Assembly: GCF_042663885.1 (NCBI RefSeq)
Contig: NZ_JBHSXV010000001.1
Direction: 5' to 3' (one strand)
Source: Aquipuribacter hungaricus
GTDB lineage: Bacteria; Actinomycetota; Actinomycetes; Actinomycetales; JBBAYJ01
DNA length: 64,000 bases
The translations under genes were made by a program, and so were the position numbers. Below, in pieces: positions 31,161-40,872 of the stretch; the first letter of the stretch is position 1; the number at the start of each line of letters is the position of its first letter. The notes under the pieces are model-generated. The model made no database searches, was not told where the DNA came from, and saw only the letters and a program-made list of their open reading frames with translations.

Positions 31161-32963
31161 TCAGCGCGGTGCGGGGACGGTCGGCCAGCCGTCGTGCACC
31201 GACGGGTCGGCGTGCACCCCGTGCCCGCCGGACCGCTTGGCGGCGTACATCGCCTCGTCACTGCGGCGCAGCAGGGACGGGGCGTCGTCGCCCGGGCCGG
31301 ACAGAGTCCACCCGGCGCTCACGCCGAGGCCCACGTCCCGGCCGCGGACCCGCAGGGCGGGGCTCACGGTGGCGACCACGCGCCGCACCAGGGCCTCGGC
31401 CTCCGCGGGGGACGACAGCCCGGGGCAGCAGGCCACGAACTCGTCGCCGCCGAAGCGGGCGACGACGTCCTCGGGCCGCAGCGCCGACAGCAGCGCGGCC
31501 CCCACGGCCTGCAGCACCCCGTCGCCCACCTCGTGGCCGAAGCCGTCGTTGACGGCCTTGAACCCGTCCAGGTCGACGAACACGACGACGACGCGGGCGC
31601 CCGAGCCGGCGTCGACGAGCATCTCCTCGAGCCGGCCGCGCAGCCGGGCGCGGTTGGGCAGGCCGGTGAGCGAGTCGTGCAGGGCCAGGCGGGACAGCTC
31701 TTGCTGCGCCGCGCGGCGCTCGGTGATGTCGAGCAGCTGGGCGACGACCGCGCTCGTGCCGGTCTCGCTGGGCAGGCGGGACACGTGCAGCTGCGTCCAC
31801 AGCGACCCGCCGCCGGGCAGGCAGTGGCGCACCTCGCCCTCCCACGCCTCGTCGAGGCCGTCGGCGATCCGGTCGAGCGCGGCGCGCACCGCGAGGGAGT
31901 CCTGCGGGAACAGCAGCTCGCGCCAGCGCATGGCCGACGGGTCGCGGCCGAGGAGGCGGACCAGCGCGGGGTTCGGTCGGGTGAGGGTCCAGCCGCCGTC
32001 GGCACCGCGGACCACGACGGCCTTGCCGATGACGGCGGCGTCCGTGGCGCGCTGCAGCTCCCGGCGGCTGTCCTCGAGCCGGGCGCGCACGTCGTCCCAG
32101 GCGCGCTGCTGGGTCGCCAGGCTGAGCCCGACGAGGGTGAGCACGACGACGAGGCCCTGGACGACGACCGCCCGCGCCTGGACGTCGCCCACCTCGGCGA
32201 CCGGGCCGTGGTCGACGAGGGTGAGGACGACCGTGACCGCGGACAGGACCGCCCCGGCCAGCGCGGTCGCGCCGACGCCGAGCCGGGTGCCGAACCAGAC
32301 CGGGACCAGGACGCAGAGGAACAGCAGCGGCATGCCGTGGTCGACGGCGAACACGACGGCGAACAGCGCCACGGCCGCCAGCCACGCTGTGGCCAGCTCC
32401 ACCGGACGGGCGGTGCGCAGCCCTCGCAGGGGCGTGCCCCGGACCGCGAGCACCGCCGACAGCAGGACGAAGGTGGTGCCGCCGTTGCGCACGAGGACGA
32501 GCAGGAGCGTCTCCCAGGCCCCGTCGCCCCGCAGCAGCGCGCCTGCGGTGAGGGCCGCCACGCCCGCGCTGGCCGCGGAGCAGACGACGCTGGCGAGCAG
32601 GACACGGGCCACGTCGCCCGGGCTGCGCAGCGGGGCGGTCCCGGGCAGCAGCCGGCGCAGGACGAGCAGCCCCACGACGGCGTGGGCGCCGTTGGACAGC
32701 GAGAACAGCAGCGCGGCGACCGGCGGTGCGCCCGTCAGCAGGTTCGCCGTCGCGGACAGGCTCGTCACCAGGCCGGCCGCCAGCGCGGTCTCGCCGCGGC
32801 CGCGGCTGCTGAGCAGCCACCACACGCCGACGCCGGCCGCGGGCCAGGCCAGCGCGACCTCGGCGCCCTCGGGACGGGTGCCGCGGCCGACCACGACGGA
32901 CAGGACGAAGAGCAGGGCGAAGCCCAGCACGCGCGCCACCTGCCGCGCCCGGGGGTCGTCCAT
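31161..32963 (-). CDS. MASE1-like / PAS / GGDEF diguanylate cyclase
   Basis: A 600-residue signalling protein. Residues 1-290 form 8-9 membrane helices like a MASE1 sensor (VALAWPAAGVGVWWLL; NGAHAVVGLLVLRRLL). A PAS domain follows at about 305-425 (ATDAAVIGKAVVVRGADG; LLDITERRAAQQEL), then a GGDEF domain from LALHDSLTGLPNRARLRGRL, with FVDLDGFKAVNDGFGHEVGD and active loop RFGGDEF near 503-509. An RxxD motif (RPED) lies exactly five residues before GGDEF, so product inhibition by c-di-GMP is expected. The ATG at 32963 is supported by GGAGG seven bases upstream. Its ligand is unknown. Confidence 0.9.
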   Translation of the reverse strand: MDDPRARQVARVLGFALLFVLSVVVGRGTRPEGAEVALAWPAAGVGVWWLLSSRGRGETALAAGLVTSLSATANLLTGAPPVAALLFSLSNGAHAVVGLLVLRRLLPGTAPLRSPGDVARVLLASVVCSAASAGVAALTAGALLRGDGAWETLLLVLVRNGGTTFVLLSAVLAVRGTPLRGLRTARPVELATAWLAAVALFAVVFAVDHGMPLLFLCVLVPVWFGTRLGVGATALAGAVLSAVTVVLTLVDHGPVAEVGDVQARAVVVQGLVVVLTLVGLSLATQQRAWDDVRARLEDSRRELQRATDAAVIGKAVVVRGADGGWTLTRPNPALVRLLGRDPSAMRWRELLFPQDSLAVRAALDRIADGLDEAWEGEVRHCLPGGGSLWTQLHVSRLPSETGTSAVVAQLLDITERRAAQQELSRLALHDSLTGLPNRARLRGRLEEMLVDAGSGARVVVVFVDLDGFKAVNDGFGHEVGDGVLQAVGAALLSALRPEDVVARFGGDEFVACCPGLSSPAEAEALVRRVVATVSPALRVRGRDVGLGVSAGWTLSGPGDDAPSLLRRSDEAMYAAKRSGGHGVHADPSVHDGWPTVPAPR

Positions 32964-33085
32964 CCCGGTACCTCCGTCCAGGGTCCGCCGCGGACCCGCC
33001 CGCACCATCGGCACGCACGGCCGAGAACCTGAGCGCCCGGGCAGGGTGGGCGCGGGACCCGCCGTGCCAGCGATACGGTCGGCCC

Positions 33086-33664
33086 GTGCTGCTGTCGGAC
33101 CACGACGTGATCGCCGCCGTCGACGCCGGTGAGATCACCCTCGACCCGTTCGACCCCTCGATGGTGCAGCCGAGCAGCGTGGACGTGCGCGTCGACCGCT
33201 GGTTCCGGCTGTTCGACAACCACCGCTACGGCCTCATCGACCCCTCGGTCGAGCAGCCCGACCTCACCCGCCTCGTCGAGGTCCCGACCGGTGAGCAGTT
33301 CGTGCTCCACCCGGGGGAGTTCGTGCTCGGCAGCACCTACGAGACGGTGACCCTGGGCGCGGGGATGGCCGCCCGGCTGGAGGGCAAGTCGAGCCTGGGC
33401 CGGCTGGGGCTGCTCACCCACTCCACCGCGGGCTTCATCGACCCGGGCTTCTCGGGCCACGTCACGCTCGAGCTGTCGAACATGGCGACCCTGCCGATCG
33501 CGCTCTGGCCGGGCATGAAGATCGGCCAGCTCTGCTTCTTCCGGCTCAGCAGCCCCGCCGAGCACCCCTACGGCTCCGGCGAGGGCCGCTCCAACCGCTA
33601 CCAGGGCCAGCGCGGCCCGACCGCGAGCCGGTCCTGGCAGGGCTTCCACCGGACGGAGGTCTAG
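33086..33664 (+). CDS. dcd: dCTP deaminase (possibly bifunctional)
   Basis: A 192-residue nucleotide enzyme converting dCTP to dUTP (and in several actinobacteria directly to dUMP). It shows SDHDVIAAVDAGEITLDPFD, MVQPSSVDVRVDRWFRLF, the nucleotide-binding GKSSLGRLGLLTHSTAGFIDPGF, and the catalytic Glu in HVTLELSN; GRSNRYQGQRGPTASR closes over the phosphates. It is a homotrimeric cytoplasmic protein. GTG start without a clear ribosome site; TACGGT (33074-33079) ends six bases upstream, so the mRNA may be leaderless. The next gene starts directly after its stop. Confidence 0.95.
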   Translation: MLLSDHDVIAAVDAGEITLDPFDPSMVQPSSVDVRVDRWFRLFDNHRYGLIDPSVEQPDLTRLVEVPTGEQFVLHPGEFVLGSTYETVTLGAGMAARLEGKSSLGRLGLLTHSTAGFIDPGFSGHVTLELSNMATLPIALWPGMKIGQLCFFRLSSPAEHPYGSGEGRSNRYQGQRGPTASRSWQGFHRTEV

Positions 33665-34567
33665 GTGGCGGGCCTCCGCCGGCGCCGCACGGTCGAGGAG
33701 CCGTCGGAGGCCCTGGTCCGGCGCCACCTGCTCCTCGTCCCCACCGTCGCCACTGTCGACCAGGTCGACGCGCTGGTGCGCTGCTGGTACCCCGGCAGCG
33801 ACCTGGCCGGCACCGGGACGGCGGACCTCGGCGGCCGCGCGGGGCTGCACGGGCCGCACGAGCTGACCATGGAGGCGGCGGTCGTCGCCGGCGTGCCGAC
33901 GCCGTGGTCGGTGGCCTACGACCTGGAGGTCGACGCCTCGCCGCGCGCCCGGGCCGTCCCCGTCCGCCGCCCGGACGGCCTGCACCGCTGCTTCCCCGAC
34001 GGCCTGCCCACGGGGGCCGAGCTCGCGGGGCTCGAGCTGCTGCTCGCGCTGGCCCGTCGGCTCGGCGGCGCGGTCCGCCCGATAGGCGCGGCCGAGGCGC
34101 TCGTGCCCGAGGTGGCGGCCGCCGTGGAGACACGGGTGGTCTCCCCGACCTGGATCCGGGTGGCCGACGTGGCCGCGGTCTGCGGCCAGGAGGGCGCCGG
34201 GGTCGAGGTCGCCGTCGAGGGCGAGACCGGCCCCGAGGCGCTCGCCCGTCCCGACGGCACCCCGTTCCTCGTCCACCTGCCGCTGGGTCCCGCCGGTGCC
34301 GTCGTCGTCGAGGGCGCGGTGGCCGTCCGCCCCGAGCCCGCGGTCGCCGGGGAGGAGTTCGGGGCCGGGCCGATGGCCGTCTACGACGTGCGCTGGCAGG
34401 CGCCGGACGAGCAGTGGCACCTCGACGAGCACCTGGAGGGCACGGCGATGGCCTGCCGCGAGCGTGCCCGCGGTCCGGTTGCGTCGATCACCCGCACGCT
34501 GGCCGAGCTCGGCGGCGGTGCGGTCGTCGACGCCGACGGCTTCCTCGTCGACCCCGACGACCTCTGA
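33665..34567 (+). CDS. Hypothetical protein linked to dcd
   Basis: A 300-residue soluble protein whose GTG follows the dcd stop with no gap; its ribosome site GGAGGT lies in the dcd coding end. Segments seen are VRRHLLLVPTVATVDQVDALVRCWYPGSDL, (quoted in part: LLVPTVATVDQVDALVRCWY), MEAAVVAGVPTPWSVAYDLEV and YDVRWQAPDEQWHLDEHLEG. I recognise no domain and no catalytic motif. The coupling to dcd suggests a nucleotide- or stress-linked role, but co-transcription alone is weak evidence. No signal peptide or membrane helix. Confidence 0.7.
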   Translation: MAGLRRRRTVEEPSEALVRRHLLLVPTVATVDQVDALVRCWYPGSDLAGTGTADLGGRAGLHGPHELTMEAAVVAGVPTPWSVAYDLEVDASPRARAVPVRRPDGLHRCFPDGLPTGAELAGLELLLALARRLGGAVRPIGAAEALVPEVAAAVETRVVSPTWIRVADVAAVCGQEGAGVEVAVEGETGPEALARPDGTPFLVHLPLGPAGAVVVEGAVAVRPEPAVAGEEFGAGPMAVYDVRWQAPDEQWHLDEHLEGTAMACRERARGPVASITRTLAELGGGAVVDADGFLVDPDDL

Positions 34568-34733
34568 GCGACCGCACCTCGACAGACCGTGGCCCGGTCG
34601 GGCTCGCGCACGGTGAGCGGCGGCGGACGGCCTGTCAGGACGCGCCGCAAACGGCTCAGCGGCTCCTGTGACACGTCAGGACGGGCCTGCAGGACGATGT
34701 CCTCGGGCCCTGACCGGCCCACATACTGGTCGG

Positions 34734-35351
34734 GTGCTGACCGACCCTGCCGCGACGATGGCCCTGCAGGCCATCGTCGACGCCACGGGCCGGGAGGTCG
34801 GCGTCGAGCTGCTGTTCCGCCGGCCGCCGTCGACGACGGCCCCCGCGATGGCCTCCGAGGCCGACCACGAGCTGGCCACCACCACCGTCGTCGACCTGCT
34901 CGACGAGCACCGCACGTCCGGCGGCGCGGGGACGGGGCTGCTGTTCGTCAACGCCTCCCGCGCCTTCCTCGTGGGGGCGCAGCCGCTTCCCTCGCCGAGC
35001 GACCGGGTCGTCGTCGAGGTCCTCGAGGGCGTGACCGCCGACGCCGAGGTCGTGGCCGGCGTCCGCGACCTGCGCGCCCGCGGCTACAAGATCGCCATCG
35101 ACGACTGGGAGGGCGGCGAGGACCGGGCGGCCCTGCTCCCGCTCGCCGACTTCGTCAAGGTGGACCTCGAGGCGGTGACCGCCCGCCGGCTCCGCGCCGT
35201 GGTGCAGCGAGCCCGGGCGCTCTGCCCCGGCGTGACGGTCGTCGTCGAGCGCATCGAGACCGAGGACGACCGGCAGGCCGCGCTCGACGCCGGGGCCGAC
35301 CTGTTCCAGGGCTACCTGCTCGCCACCCCGGACCTGGTGCGGGCGCCCTAG
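34734..35351 (+). CDS. EAL-domain protein (YuxH-like, no HDOD)
   Basis: A 205-residue stand-alone EAL-type domain. It is clearly related to the N-terminal half of the EAL-HDOD protein at 40873-42093 (shared ELLFR, SEADHE-AT, LFxNxxRAxLVG, VVVEVLE, DDW, VVVERIE, QGY). All EAL metal and catalytic positions seem kept: Glu of ELL, Asn of FVNAS, Glu of EVLEG, Asp pair of IDDWEGG, Lys of FVKVDL, Glu of VERIE, Gln of FQGY, although the loop reads DDWEGG rather than DDFGTG. It may hydrolyse c-di-GMP or only bind it. Start GTG 34734 is six bases after CATACT, suggesting a leaderless mRNA. Its stop overlaps that of the convergent EtfD gene (CTAG). Confidence 0.78.
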   Translation: MLTDPAATMALQAIVDATGREVGVELLFRRPPSTTAPAMASEADHELATTTVVDLLDEHRTSGGAGTGLLFVNASRAFLVGAQPLPSPSDRVVVEVLEGVTADAEVVAGVRDLRARGYKIAIDDWEGGEDRAALLPLADFVKVDLEAVTARRLRAVVQRARALCPGVTVVVERIETEDDRQAALDAGADLFQGYLLATPDLVRAP

Positions 35352-37633
35352 CCCGTCGCGGTCCGGCCCCGCCCGACCGCCTCCAGGAGCAGCTGCGCCA
35401 CGTCGAGCACCTCGGTCTCCGCGGGGGCGGTGCTGTCGGCCTGCATGCTCGTCAGCCCGTCGGAGAGCATGACCCGGCAGAACGGGCAGCCGACCGCGAT
35501 GGCGCCCGCGCCCGTGGCCACGGCCTCCGCGGTCCGGTTCATGTTGATCCGGCTGCCGAGCTTCTCCTCCATCCACATCCGGGCCCCGCCGGCGCCGCAG
35601 CAGAACGAGGTCTCGGAGTTCCGGGGCATCTCGGTCAGCGTGGTCCCGCTGGCCTCGATGAGCTCGCGCGGCGGGGCGTAGACGCCGTTGTGCCGGCCCA
35701 GGTAGCAGGGGTCGTGGTAGGTGACGTCGCGCCGCTCGGCCTCGGGCGCCGACACCGGCGTCAGCCGCCCCTCCCGCACGAGCCGGTTGAGCAGCTGGGT
35801 GTGGTGGACGACGTCGAGCTCGGTGCCGAGCTGCGGGTACTCGTTGCCCAGGGTGTTGAAGCAGTGGGGGCAGGTGACGACGACCCTGGTGCGGCCGCCA
35901 CCCCTCGTGGTGCCGACCTCCGAGAGCGTCTCGACGTTCTGCGCGGCGAGCATCTGGAACAGGAACTCGTTGCCCGCCCGGCGGGCGGGGTCGCCCGTGC
36001 ACGCCTCGGCCGGCCCGAGCACCGCGAAGGACACCCCGGCGGTGTGGAGCAGCTCGGCCACCGCACGCGTCGTCTTCTTCGCGCGGTCCTCGAACGCTCC
36101 TGCGCAGCCGACCCAGAACAGGTAGTCGACACCCGACAGGTCCTCGGGGTCCTCGGCCCCGCCGCCGCCGACGACCGGCACGGGGAACGGCAGGCCCTTG
36201 GCCCAGTCCATCCGTGCCTTGGCCGCGACGCCCCACGGGTTCTGCCGCTTCTCGAGGTTGCCGAACAGGCCGTTGAGCTCGTCGGGGAACGCGGACTCCA
36301 GCAGCACCTGGTGACGGCGCATGTCGACGATGGTGTCGACGTGCTCGATGTCGACCGGGCACTGCTCGACGCAGGCGCCGCACGTGGTGCACGACCACAG
36401 CACGTCGTCGGTCATGGCCGCCGAGGACAGGAACGCGTTCGTGAGCACGTCGTCGTGCACCTCCGCCGCCGAGGGGCGGTACGACGAGGCGGTCGAGCCG
36501 GACCCCGACCCGGGCCCGACGTAGTCGGCGTCCCCGGCCACCGCGCCCACCAGCGGACGGTCCGGGGCCGGCTCCCCGGCGAGCAGGTACGGCGCGTCGT
36601 CGTAGGCGCGGGTGCGCAGGGCCGTGATCAGCAGCTTGGGGCTCAGCGGCTTCTCGGTCTGCCACGCCGGGCACTGGTCCTGGCAGCGGCCGCACTCGGT
36701 GCACGTGGTGAGGTCGAGCAGGCCCTTCCAGGTGAGGTCCTGGGCCTTCCCGACGCCGAGCGCCGCGTCCTCGTCCAGCTCGTCGGCCTTCTCGAGGTCG
36801 ACCGGGACGCCGCCGACCACGATCGGCTGGAGCGCCCCGAGGCTGGTCCGGCCGTCGGCGTGCCGCTTGAGGTAGATGTTGAACGGCGCCGTGAACCGGT
36901 GCCAGGCGATGCCCATGGTCGGGGTGAGCCCGATGACGACGAACCACGCCATGGACACGACGATCTTGAGCGCGGCGACCACCACGATGGCGTCGGCCAC
37001 CGTCTGCTGCGGGAGGCCGGCGAGCAGCCCGCCCAGCCACGACGTCGTCGGGTAGTGCAGCAGCGTGGCGGTGCCCGTGCCCTCGGCCGCCTCGTACGCG
37101 TGCTCCAGCCCGCGCAGGGCGAGCACGCACAGCACGATCCCGACGATGGTGGCCTCGACGTAGTAGGCCTGCCACGTCGTGGAGCGGACGAACCGGTTGC
37201 GGCGCCCGCTGCGGCTGGTGACCTGCCGGACCACGACCAGGGCGAGGATCCCCAGGCCGGTGAGCCAGGCGATCGCCTCCACGGCCCACTCGTAGGGCCA
37301 GAGGTGCCCGATCCACGGCAGCACGAAGCCGGGGTCGCGGAGCTGGCCGTAGGCGGTGACGAGCGTGCCGACCAGGGCGACGAAGCCCACCATGACGAAC
37401 CAGTGGGCCGCCCCGACCAGCGGCCGGCGGAGCATCCGCGTGTGCCCGACGATCTCGCGCACGGTGGTCACCAGGCGCGTGACGGGGCGGTCGGTGCGGC
37501 TGCGGTCGGGCTGGCCGGTGCCGAGCACGGCGACCATGCGGCCGACGGTCGCGACGAACAGGGCGACACCGACGACGCTGACGAGCACCGCGACGGCGGT
37601 GGCGACGCTGCTCAGGGCCTGCGACGGCTCCAC
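35348..37633 (-). CDS. EtfD-like membrane Fe-S oxidoreductase
   Basis: A 761-residue protein like mycobacterial EtfD (Rv0338c type), which takes electrons from electron-transfer flavoprotein during beta-oxidation to the quinone pool. The N-terminal half has about six membrane helices (residues 8-30, 75-98, 115-145, 160-182, 215-240). Two 4Fe-4S motifs follow: CTECGRCQDQCPAW and CTTCGACVEQCPVDIEH. The C-terminal CCG domains are TCPHCFNTLGNEYP, HDPCYLGRHNGVY, FCCGAGGARMW and GCPFCRVML, with cysteine pairs as in heterodisulfide-reductase subunits. GTG start, preceded by GAGGAG. Its upstream operator is identical to that of the FadE5-like gene, so both belong to one beta-oxidation regulon. Confidence 0.88.
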   Translation of the reverse strand: MEPSQALSSVATAVAVLVSVVGVALFVATVGRMVAVLGTGQPDRSRTDRPVTRLVTTVREIVGHTRMLRRPLVGAAHWFVMVGFVALVGTLVTAYGQLRDPGFVLPWIGHLWPYEWAVEAIAWLTGLGILALVVVRQVTSRSGRRNRFVRSTTWQAYYVEATIVGIVLCVLALRGLEHAYEAAEGTGTATLLHYPTTSWLGGLLAGLPQQTVADAIVVVAALKIVVSMAWFVVIGLTPTMGIAWHRFTAPFNIYLKRHADGRTSLGALQPIVVGGVPVDLEKADELDEDAALGVGKAQDLTWKGLLDLTTCTECGRCQDQCPAWQTEKPLSPKLLITALRTRAYDDAPYLLAGEPAPDRPLVGAVAGDADYVGPGSGSGSTASSYRPSAAEVHDDVLTNAFLSSAAMTDDVLWSCTTCGACVEQCPVDIEHVDTIVDMRRHQVLLESAFPDELNGLFGNLEKRQNPWGVAAKARMDWAKGLPFPVPVVGGGGAEDPEDLSGVDYLFWVGCAGAFEDRAKKTTRAVAELLHTAGVSFAVLGPAEACTGDPARRAGNEFLFQMLAAQNVETLSEVGTTRGGGRTRVVVTCPHCFNTLGNEYPQLGTELDVVHHTQLLNRLVREGRLTPVSAPEAERRDVTYHDPCYLGRHNGVYAPPRELIEASGTTLTEMPRNSETSFCCGAGGARMWMEEKLGSRINMNRTAEAVATGAGAIAVGCPFCRVMLSDGLTSMQADSTAPAETEVLDVAQLLLEAVGRGRTATG

Positions 37634-37664
37634 GGGCTCAGCTCCTCTGCTGGGTGCCGCCGAT

Positions 37665-37680
37665 GTTACCCGCCGGTAAC
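37665..37680. promoter_or_regulatory. Operator GTTACC-N4-GGTAAC before EtfD-like gene
   Basis: GTTACCCGCCGGTAAC has perfect 6-bp arms and the same CGCC spacer as at 16918-16933; the identity extends one further base. It lies 31 bp upstream of the EtfD-like start codon, overlapping where the promoter should be. Confidence 0.8.
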
Positions 37681-37699
37681 CGCGGCGGTGGCGCCGTCC

Positions 37700-37846
37700 T
37701 CAGAGGACGTCGGCGAGCCAGCCGAGGGCGACGAACACCGAGGGTGCGGCCACGGCGAGCATGCCGAGGACGACGAAGAGGGCCACCAGCCGGGCGGCCG
37801 GCGACAGCCCGCCGTCGGGGCCCCTGCCGCGGAGCAGTCGGAGCAC
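37700..37846 (-). CDS. Small membrane protein (48 aa)
   Basis: A 48-residue protein with one long hydrophobic helix: MLRLLRGRGPDGGLSPAARL, then LVALFVVLGMLAVAAPSVFV and a short polar end (GWLADVL). It is a GTG-start gene with a strong GAGGAGG ribosome site four bases upstream, which is the main support for coding. It lies between the DUF4235 gene and the EtfD operator. A role as a subunit or assembly factor of EtfD is possible, since it is read in the same direction, but the operator separates them. Confidence 0.6.
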   Translation of the reverse strand: MLRLLRGRGPDGGLSPAARLVALFVVLGMLAVAAPSVFVALGWLADVL

Positions 37847-37884
37847 GGGTCCTCCTCGGTCGGGGCCGCGGGGGAGCCGGGCCG

Positions 37885-38166
37885 TCAGAACGCGTCGCGC
37901 AGCGCCTCGGGGATCGTGCCGCCGTGCCGCCTCGCCCAGTAGACAGCAGCCTGCCGCGTCGCCACCACCCGGGCCACGTTGAGCAGCGCCCCGGCCAGGG
38001 CCGCGAACACGACCGCCTCGACGGCGCCGACCTCGGGGCTCTCCGGCTTCGTCGGCGGGGTGTGGCCGGTGACGATCTGCCAGCCGGTGGCGATGGCCTT
38101 CTGCGCGACGGCGCCGGCCGCGACCGTGGAGGCCAGGGAGAGGGCGCGCCAGAGCTGGGTCGACAT
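37885..38166 (-). CDS. DUF4235 family membrane protein
   Basis: A 93-residue protein matching DUF4235: an N-terminal helix ALSLASTVAAGAVAQKAIATGWQIVTGHTPP, (in part QKAIATGWQIVTGHTPP), a second helix VEAVVFAALAGALLNVARVVATRQAAVYWARRHGG, (in part LLNVARVVATRQAAVYWARR). Two membrane segments; function not known. ATG 38166 (MSTQLWRAL) is chosen for family-like length. It is divergent from dnaK, so the HAIR site at 38212-38232 lies only 46 bp from its start and might influence it as well. Confidence 0.82.
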   Translation of the reverse strand: MSTQLWRALSLASTVAAGAVAQKAIATGWQIVTGHTPPTKPESPEVGAVEAVVFAALAGALLNVARVVATRQAAVYWARRHGGTIPEALRDAF

Positions 38167-38211
38167 GCCGGTGACCCTGCCGCGTCCCGCGGCGCCCGGC
38201 AAGCAGGCGGC

Positions 38212-38232
38212 CTTGAGCCGGACGGGCTCAAG
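38212..38232. promoter_or_regulatory. HAIR site upstream of dnaK (perfect)
   Basis: CTTGAGC-N7-GCTCAAG is a perfect inverted repeat with the 7-bp spacer of the HAIR element (consensus CTTGAGT-N7-ACTCAAG), the site bound by HspR. It lies just upstream of the -35 box of the dnaK promoter. Confidence 0.9.
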
Positions 38233-38248
38233 AAGGAGGGCGGTCAAC

Positions 38249-38277
38249 TTGACAGCCAGGGGCTCAGGTCGGACCCT
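38249..38277 (+). promoter_or_regulatory. dnaK promoter
   Basis: A perfect -35 TTGACA (38249-38254) is followed 17 bp later by GACCCT (38272-38277), a weak -10. The predicted start is near 38284, giving a leader of about 40 nt with GAAGGAG before the ATG. Confidence 0.6.
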
Positions 38278-38282
38278 TGAGC
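38262..38282. promoter_or_regulatory. Second, inside-out HAIR-like repeat over the dnaK -10
   Basis: GCTCAGG-N7-CTTGAGC has one arm mismatch and the half-sites in the reverse order to HAIR. It overlaps the -10 and start region, so HspR or HspR-DnaK could bind here to block RNA polymerase. Confidence 0.5.
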
Positions 38283-38322
38283 ACAGGAACGCAGGATCCC
38301 CCCACGTGAAGGAGAACTACCC

Positions 38323-40181
<1,859 letters not shown>

Positions 40182-40185
<4 letters not shown>

Positions 40186-40835
40186 CCGACCAGCCGACCG
40201 GCCGGCCCGACCAGGGTCAGGACCAGGCCCCGGGCCAGGCCTCCGACCTGGCGTCGGACGGCGCGCCGCGCACCGAGCCGGGCAGCGACCTGCCCGGCCC
40301 GGGCGCCGGCGACCTGCACGACCTCGCCGAGGGCGTGGCCGGCACCTCCGCGGAGGCGGCCGCGGCCGCCCCCGCGGGCGGGGCCGGTGCGGCCGACGGG
40401 TCCGACCCGCTGGGCGACGCGCTCGGGCTGGCGGAGCAGCGCCTCGGCGACCTGCTCCGCGAGCGTGCGGAGTTCGTCAACTACCGCCGCCGGGTCGAGC
40501 GGGACCGCGACGTCGCCGGCGAGCAGGGGAAGGCGGCGGTGCTGCTCGCGCTGCTGCCCGTGCTCGACGACATCGACGGCGCCCGCACGCACGGCGACCT
40601 GACCGGGCCGTTCGCCTCGGTGGCCGACAAGCTCGACGCCACGCTGCGCCGGCTCGGCCTGGAGCCGTTCGGCGAGGCCGGCGACGTGTTCGACCCGGCG
40701 CTGCACGAGGCGTTGCTGCAGGACGGCGCCACCCAGGTGGACGTCCCCACGTGCACCCAGGTGCTCCAGCGGGGCTACCGGACGGGTGAACGTGTGCTCC
40801 GTCCGGCGCGTGTCGCGGTGGCGAGCCCCTCCTAG
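40182..40835 (+). CDS. grpE: Nucleotide exchange factor GrpE
   Basis: A 217-residue GrpE, the ADP-release factor for DnaK. A long disordered Ala/Gly/Pro-rich N-terminus (about 1-80) precedes the coiled coil (LAEQRLGDLLRERAEFVNYRRRVERDRD) and (in part) the C-terminal beta domain with VLDDIDGARTHGD, GLEPFGEAGDVFDPALHEALL and VLQRGYRTGERVLRPARVAVAS. The GTG start overlaps the dnaK stop, so synthesis is coupled. The next gene is not dnaJ but an EAL-HDOD gene 37 bp downstream. Confidence 0.97.
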
Positions 40836-40872
40836 GGTCAAGGCCGACGGGCACCCTGCCGACGAGGACCGT

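Noticed and set aside
34634..34683. Two GTCAGGACG direct repeats 41 bp apart before the EAL-only gene
   Set aside because: Only two short copies; chance occurrence is likely and no matching site was found elsewhere.
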